Assembly: GCF_020162115.1 (NCBI RefSeq)
Contig: NZ_CP083911.1
Coordinates: 1,984,001 to 2,048,000 of the forward strand
Direction of reading: 5' to 3'
DNA length: 64,000 bases
Source of the DNA: Tepidimonas taiwanensis
GTDB lineage: Bacteria; Pseudomonadota; Gammaproteobacteria; Burkholderiales; Burkholderiaceae_C
In this document: positions 43,117-50,811 of the stretch, piece after piece
Numbering within the stretch: position 1 is the stretch's first letter
Layout of the letters: the number at the start of each line of letters is the position of its first letter
Position numbers and translations under genes: made by a program
The notes under the pieces: model-generated
Databases searched by the model: none
What the model saw: only the letters and a program-made list of their open reading frames with translations
What the model was told of the DNA's origin: nothing

Positions 43117-44184
43117 TCAATCGGGTTGGTCGTCGGCGGTGGCGTCGTTGGCCTGCTGCGCACAATTTGCCCGGCGTTCGCGCACCGACGACACGATCGA
43201 CGCGGCGATGAAGGCCACGCCGATCAGGCCGGTCACGACCTCCGGCACGTGCACGAGGGTGCCCAGCAGCATGATCGCCGCCAGCGCCCCGATCGCATAG
43301 TGCGCGCCGTGCTCCAGGTAGACGTATGCCTGCAGCGTGCCGCGCTCGACCAGGTACACCGTGATCGAGCGCACGAAGATCGCGCCGATCGCGAGCCCCA
43401 GCATGATGATGACGACGTCCTTGGTGATGGCAAACGCGCCGATCACGCCGTCGAACGAGAACGAGGCGTCCAGCACCTCGAGGTAGAGGAAGCTCGCAAA
43501 CCCCGAGCGGTGCATCGCCGCCACGGCCGCGTCACCGGCCTCCTCCGACTCGAACAGCGCGCCCACCGCGTCCACCGCCAGGTACAGCAGGATCCCCGCA
43601 ACACCGGCGACGAAGACGCGCGTCTGCTCGGCTTCCGGCACCCACCAGCGGGTCGAAAACACCACGGCCAGCGCGATGAAGACACTGATCTCGTCGAACT
43701 TGGCCGCGCGCACCATGCGCCGCTCCAGCGGCCCGAGCCAGTGCGTCTCCTTGTTGCGGTCGAACAGAAAGTTCAGGAACACCAGCAACAAAAAGGTGCC
43801 CCCGAACGCCGAGATGACGGGGTAGACGCCGGTGAGCACGCGGGAGTATTCGTCCGGCTGTTGCAGCGCCAGGCGCACCGTCTCCCCCCAGCCGATGTCG
43901 GCCGACACCGCAACGATGACGATGGGAAACACGAGCCGCATGCCGAAGACCGCGATCAGGATGCCCACCGTCAGGAACAGCTGCCGCCACAGGGGGCTCA
44001 TGTAGCGCAGCACGCCGGCGTTGACGACGGCGTTGTCGAACGAGAGGCTCACCTCCAGGACGGCGAGCACGGTCGTGAGCCACAGCGCGGTCCACAGCCC
44101 CATCGGGGTTTGCAGCCCCCACCAGGCCGCAAGCCCCAGACAGACGGCCGAAAACGCAAGCGAAAAACGAAAATGCCGGATCAT
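43117..44184 (-). CDS. DUF475/TerC-superfamily integral membrane protein
   Basis: A 355-aa protein with about eight to nine hydrophobic spans. Two homologous motifs, EVSLSFDNAVVNAGVL (about residues 42-57) and EVLDASFSFDGVIGAFAIT (about 225-243), carry the paired acidic residues typical of the TerC/DUF475 superfamily, proposed to bind or transport metal ions. The ATG at 44184 (MIRHFRFS) overlaps the stop of a tiny upstream ORF in an ATGA arrangement, so translation is probably coupled. It is the last gene of the minus-strand run starting at yqgE. The substrate is unknown. Confidence 0.88.
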   Translation of the reverse strand: MIRHFRFSLAFSAVCLGLAAWWGLQTPMGLWTALWLTTVLAVLEVSLSFDNAVVNAGVLRYMSPLWRQLFLTVGILIAVFGMRLVFPIVIVAVSADIGWGETVRLALQQPDEYSRVLTGVYPVISAFGGTFLLLVFLNFLFDRNKETHWLGPLERRMVRAAKFDEISVFIALAVVFSTRWWVPEAEQTRVFVAGVAGILLYLAVDAVGALFESEEAGDAAVAAMHRSGFASFLYLEVLDASFSFDGVIGAFAITKDVVIIMLGLAIGAIFVRSITVYLVERGTLQAYVYLEHGAHYAIGALAAIMLLGTLVHVPEVVTGLIGVAFIAASIVSSVRERRANCAQQANDATADDQPD

Positions 44185-44330
44185 GCCGCGGACTCCTGCG
44201 TGGCGCGGGGACGGAAAAACAGCGGGTAGCGCCGTACGATGTCCCGCAAGCCGTCGTCGCGCCGGTAACCGCGGAACTCGACGCGACGCGTGTGCATGGG
44301 TTGGCGCTCGACAGGGGGTGGCAAGGACAA
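44181..44330 (-). CDS. 49-aa ORF resembling the N-terminus of DUF2889 proteins
   Basis: A TTG start at 44330 has GAAGGAG eight bases upstream (CTCCTTC on plus, 44339-44345). The peptide SLPPPVERQPMHTRRVEFRG continues as YRRDDGLRDI, which matches the beginning of DUF2889 proteins (HTRR..CRGYRRDDGLWDI as I remember the family), but it ends after 49 residues instead of about 200. Its stop overlaps the DUF475 ATG by 4 bp. It may be a decayed DUF2889 gene kept as a translational leader, or a real small protein. A GTG a few codons upstream is an alternative start. Confidence 0.5.
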   Translation of the reverse strand: MSLPPPVERQPMHTRRVEFRGYRRDDGLRDIVRRYPLFFRPRATQESAA

Positions 44331-44419
44331 GGTGAAAACTCCTTCGGGCAGGGCGCAACAGCGAACCCGTGATTGTCGCGAAACGCGCGCCGGTGCCGCT
44401 GTCGATTCGGCGACGCGCG

Positions 44420-45196
44420 TCAGTCCGTGGGCGGGGGCAGCCCGGCCAGCACCGCGACCTCGGCGCGCAAATCCGCCGCCCACGTGCGCCGATCGCGCCC
44501 ACTCGCGGTCTGCGGGCACCCCCAGCGCAGGTGCGCCACCAGCCCCTGCGCCGTCAACACCCGCCACAGCGACGTCAGCAGCGCGGTGTCGCCGACGTAC
44601 ACGGGCGCGTCATGGCGCGACAGGGCCTCCGCGGGCACGCGGGCATCGCGGTACGCCAGCCCCAACGGCTGCGCGGGCGCGCCGGTGACGAGCGCCGCTT
44701 GCAGCAGGTTGGCGTGAAACGGGAGCACCGTGCGGCCATCGCTGGTCGTGCCCTCAGGGAAGACCGCGAGCACGTCGCACGCGCGCAGCCGCTCGGCCAG
44801 GTGGTGCACGACGCGCAGTGCGTCGCGCTTGCGGTCGCGCTCGATGAAAAGCGTGCCCGCCCCGGCGACGAGCCGGCCGAGCAGCGGCCAGTGCCGCACA
44901 TCGGCCTTGGACACAAAGCGGCACGGGCGCGCGGCATCGATGGCCAGGATATCGAGCCACGAGACGTGGTTGCTCACCACCAGCACCGGCCCGGCCGCGG
45001 GGGGCTCCCCTTCCACGCGCAGGGTCACCCCGAGGATGCGCAGCGCCTTGGCCGACCATGCCTGGATGCGCGCGGCGCGCGCCGCCTCGTCCCAGCGCGG
45101 GAAAGCGCGCCACACGGTCCACAGCCCGCCCAGCACGTGCGCCACCAGCCACGCTGCCCGCGCGACGGCGCGCCAGCGCATGCCCCAGCGCGACAT
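44420..45196 (-). CDS. plsC: 1-acyl-sn-glycerol-3-phosphate acyltransferase
   Basis: A 258-aa PlsC-family acyltransferase that acylates lysophosphatidic acid in phospholipid synthesis. It has an N-terminal hydrophobic segment (AVARAAWLVAHVLGGLW), the catalytic NHVSWLD (HX4D), RFVSKADVRHWPLLGRL, TLFIERDRKRDA and the acceptor motif VFPEGTTSDG. The ATG at 45196 is 7 bp after the pyrX stop; a GTG at 45199 is also possible. It is in the same transcription unit as the pyrimidine genes, a neighbourhood seen in related genomes. Confidence 0.9.
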   Translation of the reverse strand: MSRWGMRWRAVARAAWLVAHVLGGLWTVWRAFPRWDEAARAARIQAWSAKALRILGVTLRVEGEPPAAGPVLVVSNHVSWLDILAIDAARPCRFVSKADVRHWPLLGRLVAGAGTLFIERDRKRDALRVVHHLAERLRACDVLAVFPEGTTSDGRTVLPFHANLLQAALVTGAPAQPLGLAYRDARVPAEALSRHDAPVYVGDTALLTSLWRVLTAQGLVAHLRWGCPQTASGRDRRTWAADLRAEVAVLAGLPPPTD

Positions 45197-45203
45197 CACC
45201 GGT

Positions 45204-46535
45204 TCAGCCGCCCGCATCGAACGCGAGGTGACCGCCCACCAGCGTCGCACGCACGCGGCCGGGGAGCGCGTGTCCCTCGAACGGTGTGTGGCGGCCCTGG
45301 CTGCGCAGCCGCGCCGGCTCGACGCGCCACTCGTGCGCCGGATCGAGCACGCACACGTCCGCGACGCCGCCCACCGCGAGCCGACCGACGCTCGCCTGCA
45401 GCGTGCCCAGGCGCGCGCCCAGCACGCGCGCCGGCCCCGCGGTCAACACCTCGACGACGCGCGCGATCGGCACACCGTCCTGCTGCGCCCATTTCAGCGC
45501 CAGCGCGGCGAGCAGCTCCACCGCCGTGGCCCCCGGCTCAGCCTCGGCGAACGGCAGCGCTTTCGCGTCCGCCGACACCGGCGTGTGGTCGGACACCAGC
45601 GCGTCGATCGTGCCATCGGCGAGTCCCTGGCGCAGCGCGTCGCGGTCGCGCTGCTGGCGCACGGGCGGCTGCAGCCGCAACCGGGTGTCGTAGTAGCCGA
45701 TGTCCGTGTCGGTGAGCATGAGCTGGTGGACGCTGACGTCGGCCGTCACCGGCAGGCCCTCGGCCTTGGCCTGCCGCACCAGCGCCACGCCCGCGGCCGT
45801 GCTGAGGCGACACAGGTGCAGCCGCACCGGTGGCTCGGTGCCCGGCGGCGCCACGCGCCCCACGACGCCGCGCAGCAGCTCGAACAGCGTGTGCAGCGCG
45901 ATCACCTCGGACGCGGCCGGCACACCCGACAGGCCCAGGCGCGTGGCGAGCGGCCCGCTGGCCATCACGCCCTTGGACAGCCACGGCTCCTCGGGCCGCA
46001 GCCACACGCTATAGCCGAAGGTGGCCGCGTACTGAAACGCGCGCTGCAACACCTGGGTGTTGACGATGGGGCGATCGGCCTGACCAAAGCCGACGCAGCC
46101 GCGCTCGGTGAGTTGTACCATCTCGGCCAGCACCTCGCCCTGCAGCCCGCGCGTGAGCGCACCGAGCGGGAAGAGCCGCGCGCGGTGCAGCTTTTCGGCG
46201 CGGGCCTTGAGCATGTCGACGAGGCCCGGTTCGTCCAGCACCGGGTCGGTATCGGGCGGGCACACGAGGCTGGTGACGCCACCGGCGACGGCGGCGGCGG
46301 TTTCGCTCTCCAGCATCCCGGCGTGCTCCTGCCCCGGCTCGCCAAGGCGCACACACAGGTCCACCAGCCCCGGCAGCACCCAGCACCCGGTGGCGTCCAA
46401 CACGCGGTTCGGCGCAAAGTCGGCCGGCACGGCGCCGATGCCGATGATGCGGCCAGCGGCGATCGCGACGTCGGCGACGCGGTCGGTGCCACTGGCGGGA
46501 TCGATGACCCGCCCCTGACGGATGAGCAGCTTCAT
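45204..46535 (-). CDS. pyrX: dihydroorotase-like protein PyrX (probably non-catalytic)
   Basis: A 443-aa amidohydrolase of the dihydroorotase type I family lying 4 bp into the end of pyrB. The metal-binding HxH near residue 60 is replaced: DLCVRLGEPG stands where active enzymes have DxHxHxREPG, so two zinc ligands and the substrate Arg context are missing. Other family segments remain (GGVTSLVCPPDTDPV, VHQLMLTD, SDHTPVS). In Pseudomonas the equivalent PyrC' is inactive and is needed to assemble aspartate transcarbamoylase, and the same role is inferred here. A working dihydroorotase must be elsewhere in the genome. Confidence 0.88.
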   Translation of the reverse strand: MKLLIRQGRVIDPASGTDRVADVAIAAGRIIGIGAVPADFAPNRVLDATGCWVLPGLVDLCVRLGEPGQEHAGMLESETAAAVAGGVTSLVCPPDTDPVLDEPGLVDMLKARAEKLHRARLFPLGALTRGLQGEVLAEMVQLTERGCVGFGQADRPIVNTQVLQRAFQYAATFGYSVWLRPEEPWLSKGVMASGPLATRLGLSGVPAASEVIALHTLFELLRGVVGRVAPPGTEPPVRLHLCRLSTAAGVALVRQAKAEGLPVTADVSVHQLMLTDTDIGYYDTRLRLQPPVRQQRDRDALRQGLADGTIDALVSDHTPVSADAKALPFAEAEPGATAVELLAALALKWAQQDGVPIARVVEVLTAGPARVLGARLGTLQASVGRLAVGGVADVCVLDPAHEWRVEPARLRSQGRHTPFEGHALPGRVRATLVGGHLAFDAGG

Positions 46536-47491
46536 GCCTCGTTCCCCGCGATGATGCCCATGACGGCCATGCGCACCGCAATACCGAACGTCACCTGCGG
46601 CAGCACGACGCTTTGCGCCCCGTCGACGACGGCGGAGTCGATTTCGACCCCGCGGTTGACCGGCCCCGGGTGCATGACGATGGCGTCCGGCTTGGCCCAG
46701 CGCAGCCGCTCCGGCGTCAGGCCGAAGCGCTGGTGAAACTCCTGGCTCGAGGGCAGCAGCGCGCCGCTCATGCGCTCGTTTTGCAGCCGCAGCGCGATGA
46801 CCACGTCACAGTCGCGGATGCCCTCCTCCAGCGAGTGGCACACGCGCACACCCAAGTGCGACAGGTCGCTCGGCACCAGCGTGCGCGGGCCCACGACGCG
46901 CACGTCCGGACAGCCCAGCGTGGTCAGCGCGTGGATGTCGGAGCGCGCCACACGCGAGTGCAGCACGTCGCCAACGATGGCCACCGACAGCTGCGTGAAG
47001 TCGCCCTTGTAGTGGCGGATCGTGTACATGTCCAGCAGGCCCTGCGTCGGGTGCGCGTGGCGGCCGTCACCGGCGTTGATCACGTGCACGTGCGGCGCGA
47101 CGTGCTGCGCGATCAGGTACGGCGCGCCGGACTCGCTGTGGCGCACAACGAAGATGTCCGCCGCCATCGCCGAGAGGTTGGCGATCGTGTCGAGTAGCGT
47201 CTCGCCCTTGGCGGTGGACGAGCGCGCGATGTCCAGATTGAACACGTCGGCCGACAGGCGCGTCGCCGCGATCTCGAACGTGGTACGCGTGCGCGTGCTG
47301 TTTTCGAAAAACAGGTTGAAGACGCTCTTGCCGCGCAGCAGCGGCACCTTTTTGACCTCGCGGTCGTTGACGCTGACGAACTGCTGCGCCGTGTCCAGAA
47401 TGTGCAGCAGGATGTCGCGCGGCAAGCCCTCGGTCGAGAGCAGGTGGATCAGCTCACCGTGGCGGTTGAGTTGGGGGTTGTGGCTTGGCAT
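46532..47491 (-). CDS. pyrB: aspartate carbamoyltransferase catalytic subunit
   Basis: A 319-aa enzyme joining carbamoyl phosphate and aspartate in pyrimidine synthesis. Carbamoyl-phosphate loop FFENSTRTRTTFE, SSTAKGETLLDT, HPTQGLLDMYTI and MHPGPVNRGVEI are all present. No pyrI regulatory-subunit gene accompanies it; instead pyrX overlaps its stop, as in the Pseudomonas type. pyrR lies 18 bp upstream. Confidence 0.95.
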   Translation of the reverse strand: MPSHNPQLNRHGELIHLLSTEGLPRDILLHILDTAQQFVSVNDREVKKVPLLRGKSVFNLFFENSTRTRTTFEIAATRLSADVFNLDIARSSTAKGETLLDTIANLSAMAADIFVVRHSESGAPYLIAQHVAPHVHVINAGDGRHAHPTQGLLDMYTIRHYKGDFTQLSVAIVGDVLHSRVARSDIHALTTLGCPDVRVVGPRTLVPSDLSHLGVRVCHSLEEGIRDCDVVIALRLQNERMSGALLPSSQEFHQRFGLTPERLRWAKPDAIVMHPGPVNRGVEIDSAVVDGAQSVVLPQVTFGIAVRMAVMGIIAGNEA

Positions 47492-47509
47492 GGCGGCGCG
47501 CTCCGTGGT

Positions 47510-48088
47510 TCAGCCCTGTCGTGGTTGGGCGCGCTCCAGCAGCACGAAGCTGAAGCGCCCGTCCGCCCCTTGCGCGAGCTCGAACGACTGGTGTGGCGGC
47601 AGCGGCAGCCGTACCGCCGCCGCGTCGGCCGCCACCGGCAGCTCGCGCCCGCCGCGGTCGACGAGGACCGCGAGGCGCACGCTGGCCGGCCGCCCGTAGT
47701 CGAACAGCTCGTTGAGCACGGCCCGCAGCGTGCGACCGGTGTAGAGCACGTCGTCGATCAGCAGCACATGCGCCCCCTCCACGGCGAACGGCAGGCGCGT
47801 CTGCGCCGGTGCCGCGGCCAGCCCGCGCTGCGCATAGTCGTCACGGTGCAGCGTCGCGGCGATGGTGCCCGGCTCCCCAGGCAGCCCCAATTCACGGTGC
47901 AGCCGCGCGGCCAGCCACGCACCACCGGAGACGACCCCGACCAGGTGCGTGGGCTGCGGGCCCGTGGCCAGCAGCGCCTGCACCGCGCGGCGCAGCTCGG
48001 CGTACAGGGCTTCGGCGTCGATGGGCAGCGTGCCCGCGGCGAGCGGTGCGGCGGCTGCGGCGCGCGCCGGTTCGGCGTCGGCGGTCAT
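47510..48088 (-). CDS. pyrR: PyrR bifunctional pyr regulator/uracil phosphoribosyltransferase
   Basis: A 192-aa phosphoribosyltransferase-fold protein with the PRPP motif VLLIDDVLYTGRTLRAVLNEL and GVVSGGAWLAARLHREL. In Gram-positives PyrR attenuates the pyr operon by binding mRNA; in proteobacteria the role is less certain. It begins with an extra 25-residue Ala-rich segment. The ATG at 48088 has GAGGAG seven bases upstream and overlaps the ruvX stop by 4 bp. No PyrR-binding loop or attenuator was recognised. Confidence 0.88.
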   Translation of the reverse strand: MTADAEPARAAAAAPLAAGTLPIDAEALYAELRRAVQALLATGPQPTHLVGVVSGGAWLAARLHRELGLPGEPGTIAATLHRDDYAQRGLAAAPAQTRLPFAVEGAHVLLIDDVLYTGRTLRAVLNELFDYGRPASVRLAVLVDRGGRELPVAADAAAVRLPLPPHQSFELAQGADGRFSFVLLERAQPRQG

Positions 48089-48495
48089 GGCAGGCTCCTC
48101 AAAAACTGTTCCAGAATGATGCACGCGGCTGCCGCGTCGGCATCCGCGGCCCCCTGCGCGTGCGCTTCGGTGGTGCTGTAGCGCTCGTCCACCTCGATCA
48201 CGGGCAGCCCGGTGCGGCCGTGCAGCTGGCGCGCGAAGCGCTGCGCCCGGCGCGTCTGCTCGTGCGCCGCGCCGTCAGGATGAAAAGGCACGCCCACGAC
48301 CAACGCATCCGGGCCCCATTCGGCGATCACGGCCAGCAGGCGTTGCCAGCGCGCATCGCCCTGCGCGGCGATGGTCGGCAGCGGTGAGGCGGTGCGTGTG
48401 ACGACGTTGCCACTGGCCATGCCGACGCGCCGCTCCCCCCAGTCGAAGGCGAGGAAGGTCTGCGCCCGCGCCGGCACCACGCCCCACGCGGTCAT
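48085..48495 (-). CDS. ruvX: RuvX/YqgF RNase H-fold nuclease
   Basis: A 136-aa YqgF-family protein involved in 16S rRNA 5'-end processing and Holliday-junction-related functions. Motifs: FLAFDWGERRVGMASG (catalytic Asp), ALVVGVPFHPDG and VDERYSTTEAHAQ. Overlaps of 4 bp with both yqgE and pyrR show tight translational coupling. The longer upstream frame is an extension into yqgE. Confidence 0.92.
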   Translation of the reverse strand: MTAWGVVPARAQTFLAFDWGERRVGMASGNVVTRTASPLPTIAAQGDARWQRLLAVIAEWGPDALVVGVPFHPDGAAHEQTRRAQRFARQLHGRTGLPVIEVDERYSTTEAHAQGAADADAAAACIILEQFLRSLP

Positions 48496-49232
48496 GCCCG
48501 CCCCGCGCCCGGCGCCAGCATCCACGGCTGCACCCCCAGCAGCGCCAGCGCGCGCTCGTAACGCTGCTCGACCGGCACTTCGAACAACAGCGCCGGGTCG
48601 GCCGGCACGGTCAGCCAAGCGTTGTCACCGATCTCCGACTCGAGCTGCCCCTCGCCCCACGACGCATACCCGAGCGTGATGAGCATCTGCCGCGGCCCCG
48701 CGCCGGCGGCCACGGCCTCCAGCACGTCGCGCGAGGTCGTCAGTTCCAACCCGGCCCCTGGCACCTTCAGCGAGGAGGCGTACACGGTCAGGCGCGGGGC
48801 TTCCGGCGCTTGCGCGGCGTCGGGGTCGCCGCCGGCCCCCGTGTCGACCCCCGCAGACTGCAGCAGCGCCCCCATCGCGGACGCGGGGGCGGGCGCGGGA
48901 CCCGCCGCCTCCGCGCGGCTGGCGACCGCGGCGACGATCGGCTGCGGCTCGCCCATGTCCTCGTGCAGCACGAACCCGCGCTCCGGCTGCAGCGGACCGC
49001 CGCGCAAGACGGGCATGCCGGACCATTCCGGCCGGCCCAGCGGCAGCTCCAGCCGCTCGAACAGATCGTCAAGCGTGATGCCGGTCGGCTTGTTGATGAT
49101 CAGCCCCAGCGCCCCGCGCGGCGTGTGCTCGCACAGGTACACGACACTGCGCCCGAACAGTTCGTCGTTCAGCCCGGGCATGGCGATCAAAAAATGATGC
49201 GTCAGGTCGGCAGGGGCAGAATCCGGGCTCAT
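48492..49232 (-). CDS. yqgE: YqgE/AlgH family protein
   Basis: A 246-aa member of the UPF0301 (YqgE/AlgH) family, of unknown biochemical role, conserved beside ruvX. Family features: HHFLIAMPGLNDELFGRSVVYLCEHTPRGALGLIINKP, VLRGGPLQPERGFVLH and ITLGYASWGEGQLESEI. The protein is longer than the usual 185-190 aa because of an Ala/Gly/Pro-rich insert at about residues 110-150. It is the first gene of the minus-strand operon, with its ATG almost back to back with the photolyase gene. Confidence 0.91.
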   Translation of the reverse strand: MSPDSAPADLTHHFLIAMPGLNDELFGRSVVYLCEHTPRGALGLIINKPTGITLDDLFERLELPLGRPEWSGMPVLRGGPLQPERGFVLHEDMGEPQPIVAAVASRAEAAGPAPAPASAMGALLQSAGVDTGAGGDPDAAQAPEAPRLTVYASSLKVPGAGLELTTSRDVLEAVAAGAGPRQMLITLGYASWGEGQLESEIGDNAWLTVPADPALLFEVPVEQRYERALALLGVQPWMLAPGAGRA

Positions 49233-49257
49233 GGCGGCCAATTTTACGCGTCACCCC

Positions 49258-50763
49258 ATGTCTGCCCCCTCCAAACCCTACGACCGCGGCCTCATGTGGT
49301 TCCGCCGCGATCTGCGCGCCGAAGACAACGCCGCGCTCTGCCAGGCGCTCACGCAGTGCCGGCAGGTCTGGTGCGTGTTCGTGTTCGACACCGCGATCCT
49401 GCAGCCGCTGCTCGACCGCGGGCTGACCGCCGACCGGCGCGTGGAATTCATCCATGAGAGCCTGATCGACCTGGACGAACAGTTGCGCGCGCTCGGGCGA
49501 TCCCACGGCACCGAAGGTGTTGGCCTGATCGTGCGCCACGGGGCGGCGGTGAAGGTAATCCCGCGCCTGGCCGCTGCGCTCGGGGCGCAGGCGGTGTTCG
49601 CCAACCACGACGACGACCCCTATGCCCGGCGCCGCGATGCGCAGGTGCTGGGCGCGCTGGCCCACGCCGGCGCGGTGCTGCAGACGTACAAGGACCACGT
49701 CGTGTTCGAGCGGCACGAGGTGCTCACCGGCTTTGGCCGGCCGTTCACGGTGTTCACGCCCTACAAGAACGCGTGGCTCAAGGCGTTGACCGACGAGCAC
49801 CTGCGCGCGCACCCGGTCGAGCGCCACGGCGACGCGCTGGCGCCCTGCCCTCCGGATCACCCGCCGGGCGTGCCGGCGCTGGAGGCGCTGGGGTTTGCAC
49901 GCACCAACCTGCGCGAGCTGCGCGTGCGCACCGGCACGCGCGGGGCGCGTGCATTGCTGGAGGATTTCCTGACCCGCATCGAGCACTACCACCAGGCGCG
50001 CGACTACCCCGCCGTCAAGGGGCCGAGCTACCTGAGCGTGCACCTGCGCTTCGGCACGATCAGCGTGCGCGCGCTGGTGAGCACGGCGCTGGCCTTGCAC
50101 CGGCAGGGCATGGCGGGTGCCACCGCATGGCTCAACGAGCTGATCTGGCGCGAGTTCTATCACCAGATCCTGGCCAACTTCCCCCACGTCGGCGAGGGCA
50201 AGGTCTTCAAGCCGGAATACGACGCGATCCGCTGGGAGCGCGGCAAACACGCGCAGGCGCTGTTTGCCGCCTGGTGCGAGGGGCGCACGGGTTACCCGCT
50301 GGTCGACGCGGCGATGCACCAGCTCAACCAAACCGGCTACATGCACAACCGGCTGCGCATGGTCACGGCCAGCTTTCTGACCAAAGACCTCGGGTTGGAC
50401 TGGCGCTGGGGCGAGCAGTATTTCGCGGACCACCTGATCGACTTCGACCTCGCCGCCAACAACGGCGGCTGGCAGTGGGCAGCCTCCAGCGGCTGCGACG
50501 CGCAGCCCTACTTCCGCATCTTCAACCCGGTCACGCAGAGCGAAAAATTCGACCCGCAGGGCAAGTTCATCCGCCGCTACCTGCCGGTGCTGGCGAAGCT
50601 GCCAACCCCCGCGCTGCACGCGCCCTGGCAGGCCGATGCCGCGGTGCGGGCGGCAGCGGGCGTCACACTGGGGCGCGACTACCCGATGCCGATCGTCGAC
50701 CACGCCGAAGCACGCGCGCGCACGCTGGAGCGCTACGCCGTCGTGCGCCGCGAGCGTTCCTGA
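49258..50763 (+). CDS. phrB: deoxyribodipyrimidine photolyase
   Basis: A 501-aa class I CPD photolyase that repairs UV dimers with FAD and light. The N-terminal Rossmann antenna domain (LMWFRRDLRAEDNAAL) is followed by the helical FAD domain with KGPSYLSVHLRFGTIS, WLNELIWREFY, LVDAAMHQLNQTGYMHNRLRM and the DNA/FAD-binding stretch DFDLAANNGGWQWAAS. An ATG at 49231 would add nine residues and would abut the yqgE start; I prefer 49258. Both choices leave almost no room for a promoter between the divergent genes. Confidence 0.93.
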   Translation: MSAPSKPYDRGLMWFRRDLRAEDNAALCQALTQCRQVWCVFVFDTAILQPLLDRGLTADRRVEFIHESLIDLDEQLRALGRSHGTEGVGLIVRHGAAVKVIPRLAAALGAQAVFANHDDDPYARRRDAQVLGALAHAGAVLQTYKDHVVFERHEVLTGFGRPFTVFTPYKNAWLKALTDEHLRAHPVERHGDALAPCPPDHPPGVPALEALGFARTNLRELRVRTGTRGARALLEDFLTRIEHYHQARDYPAVKGPSYLSVHLRFGTISVRALVSTALALHRQGMAGATAWLNELIWREFYHQILANFPHVGEGKVFKPEYDAIRWERGKHAQALFAAWCEGRTGYPLVDAAMHQLNQTGYMHNRLRMVTASFLTKDLGLDWRWGEQYFADHLIDFDLAANNGGWQWAASSGCDAQPYFRIFNPVTQSEKFDPQGKFIRRYLPVLAKLPTPALHAPWQADAAVRAAAGVTLGRDYPMPIVDHAEARARTLERYAVVRRERS

Positions 50764-50811
50764 CGCGCAACCCGCCCGGCACACCCTCCGCGGCGCTTCG
50801 CCGGAAAGCAG

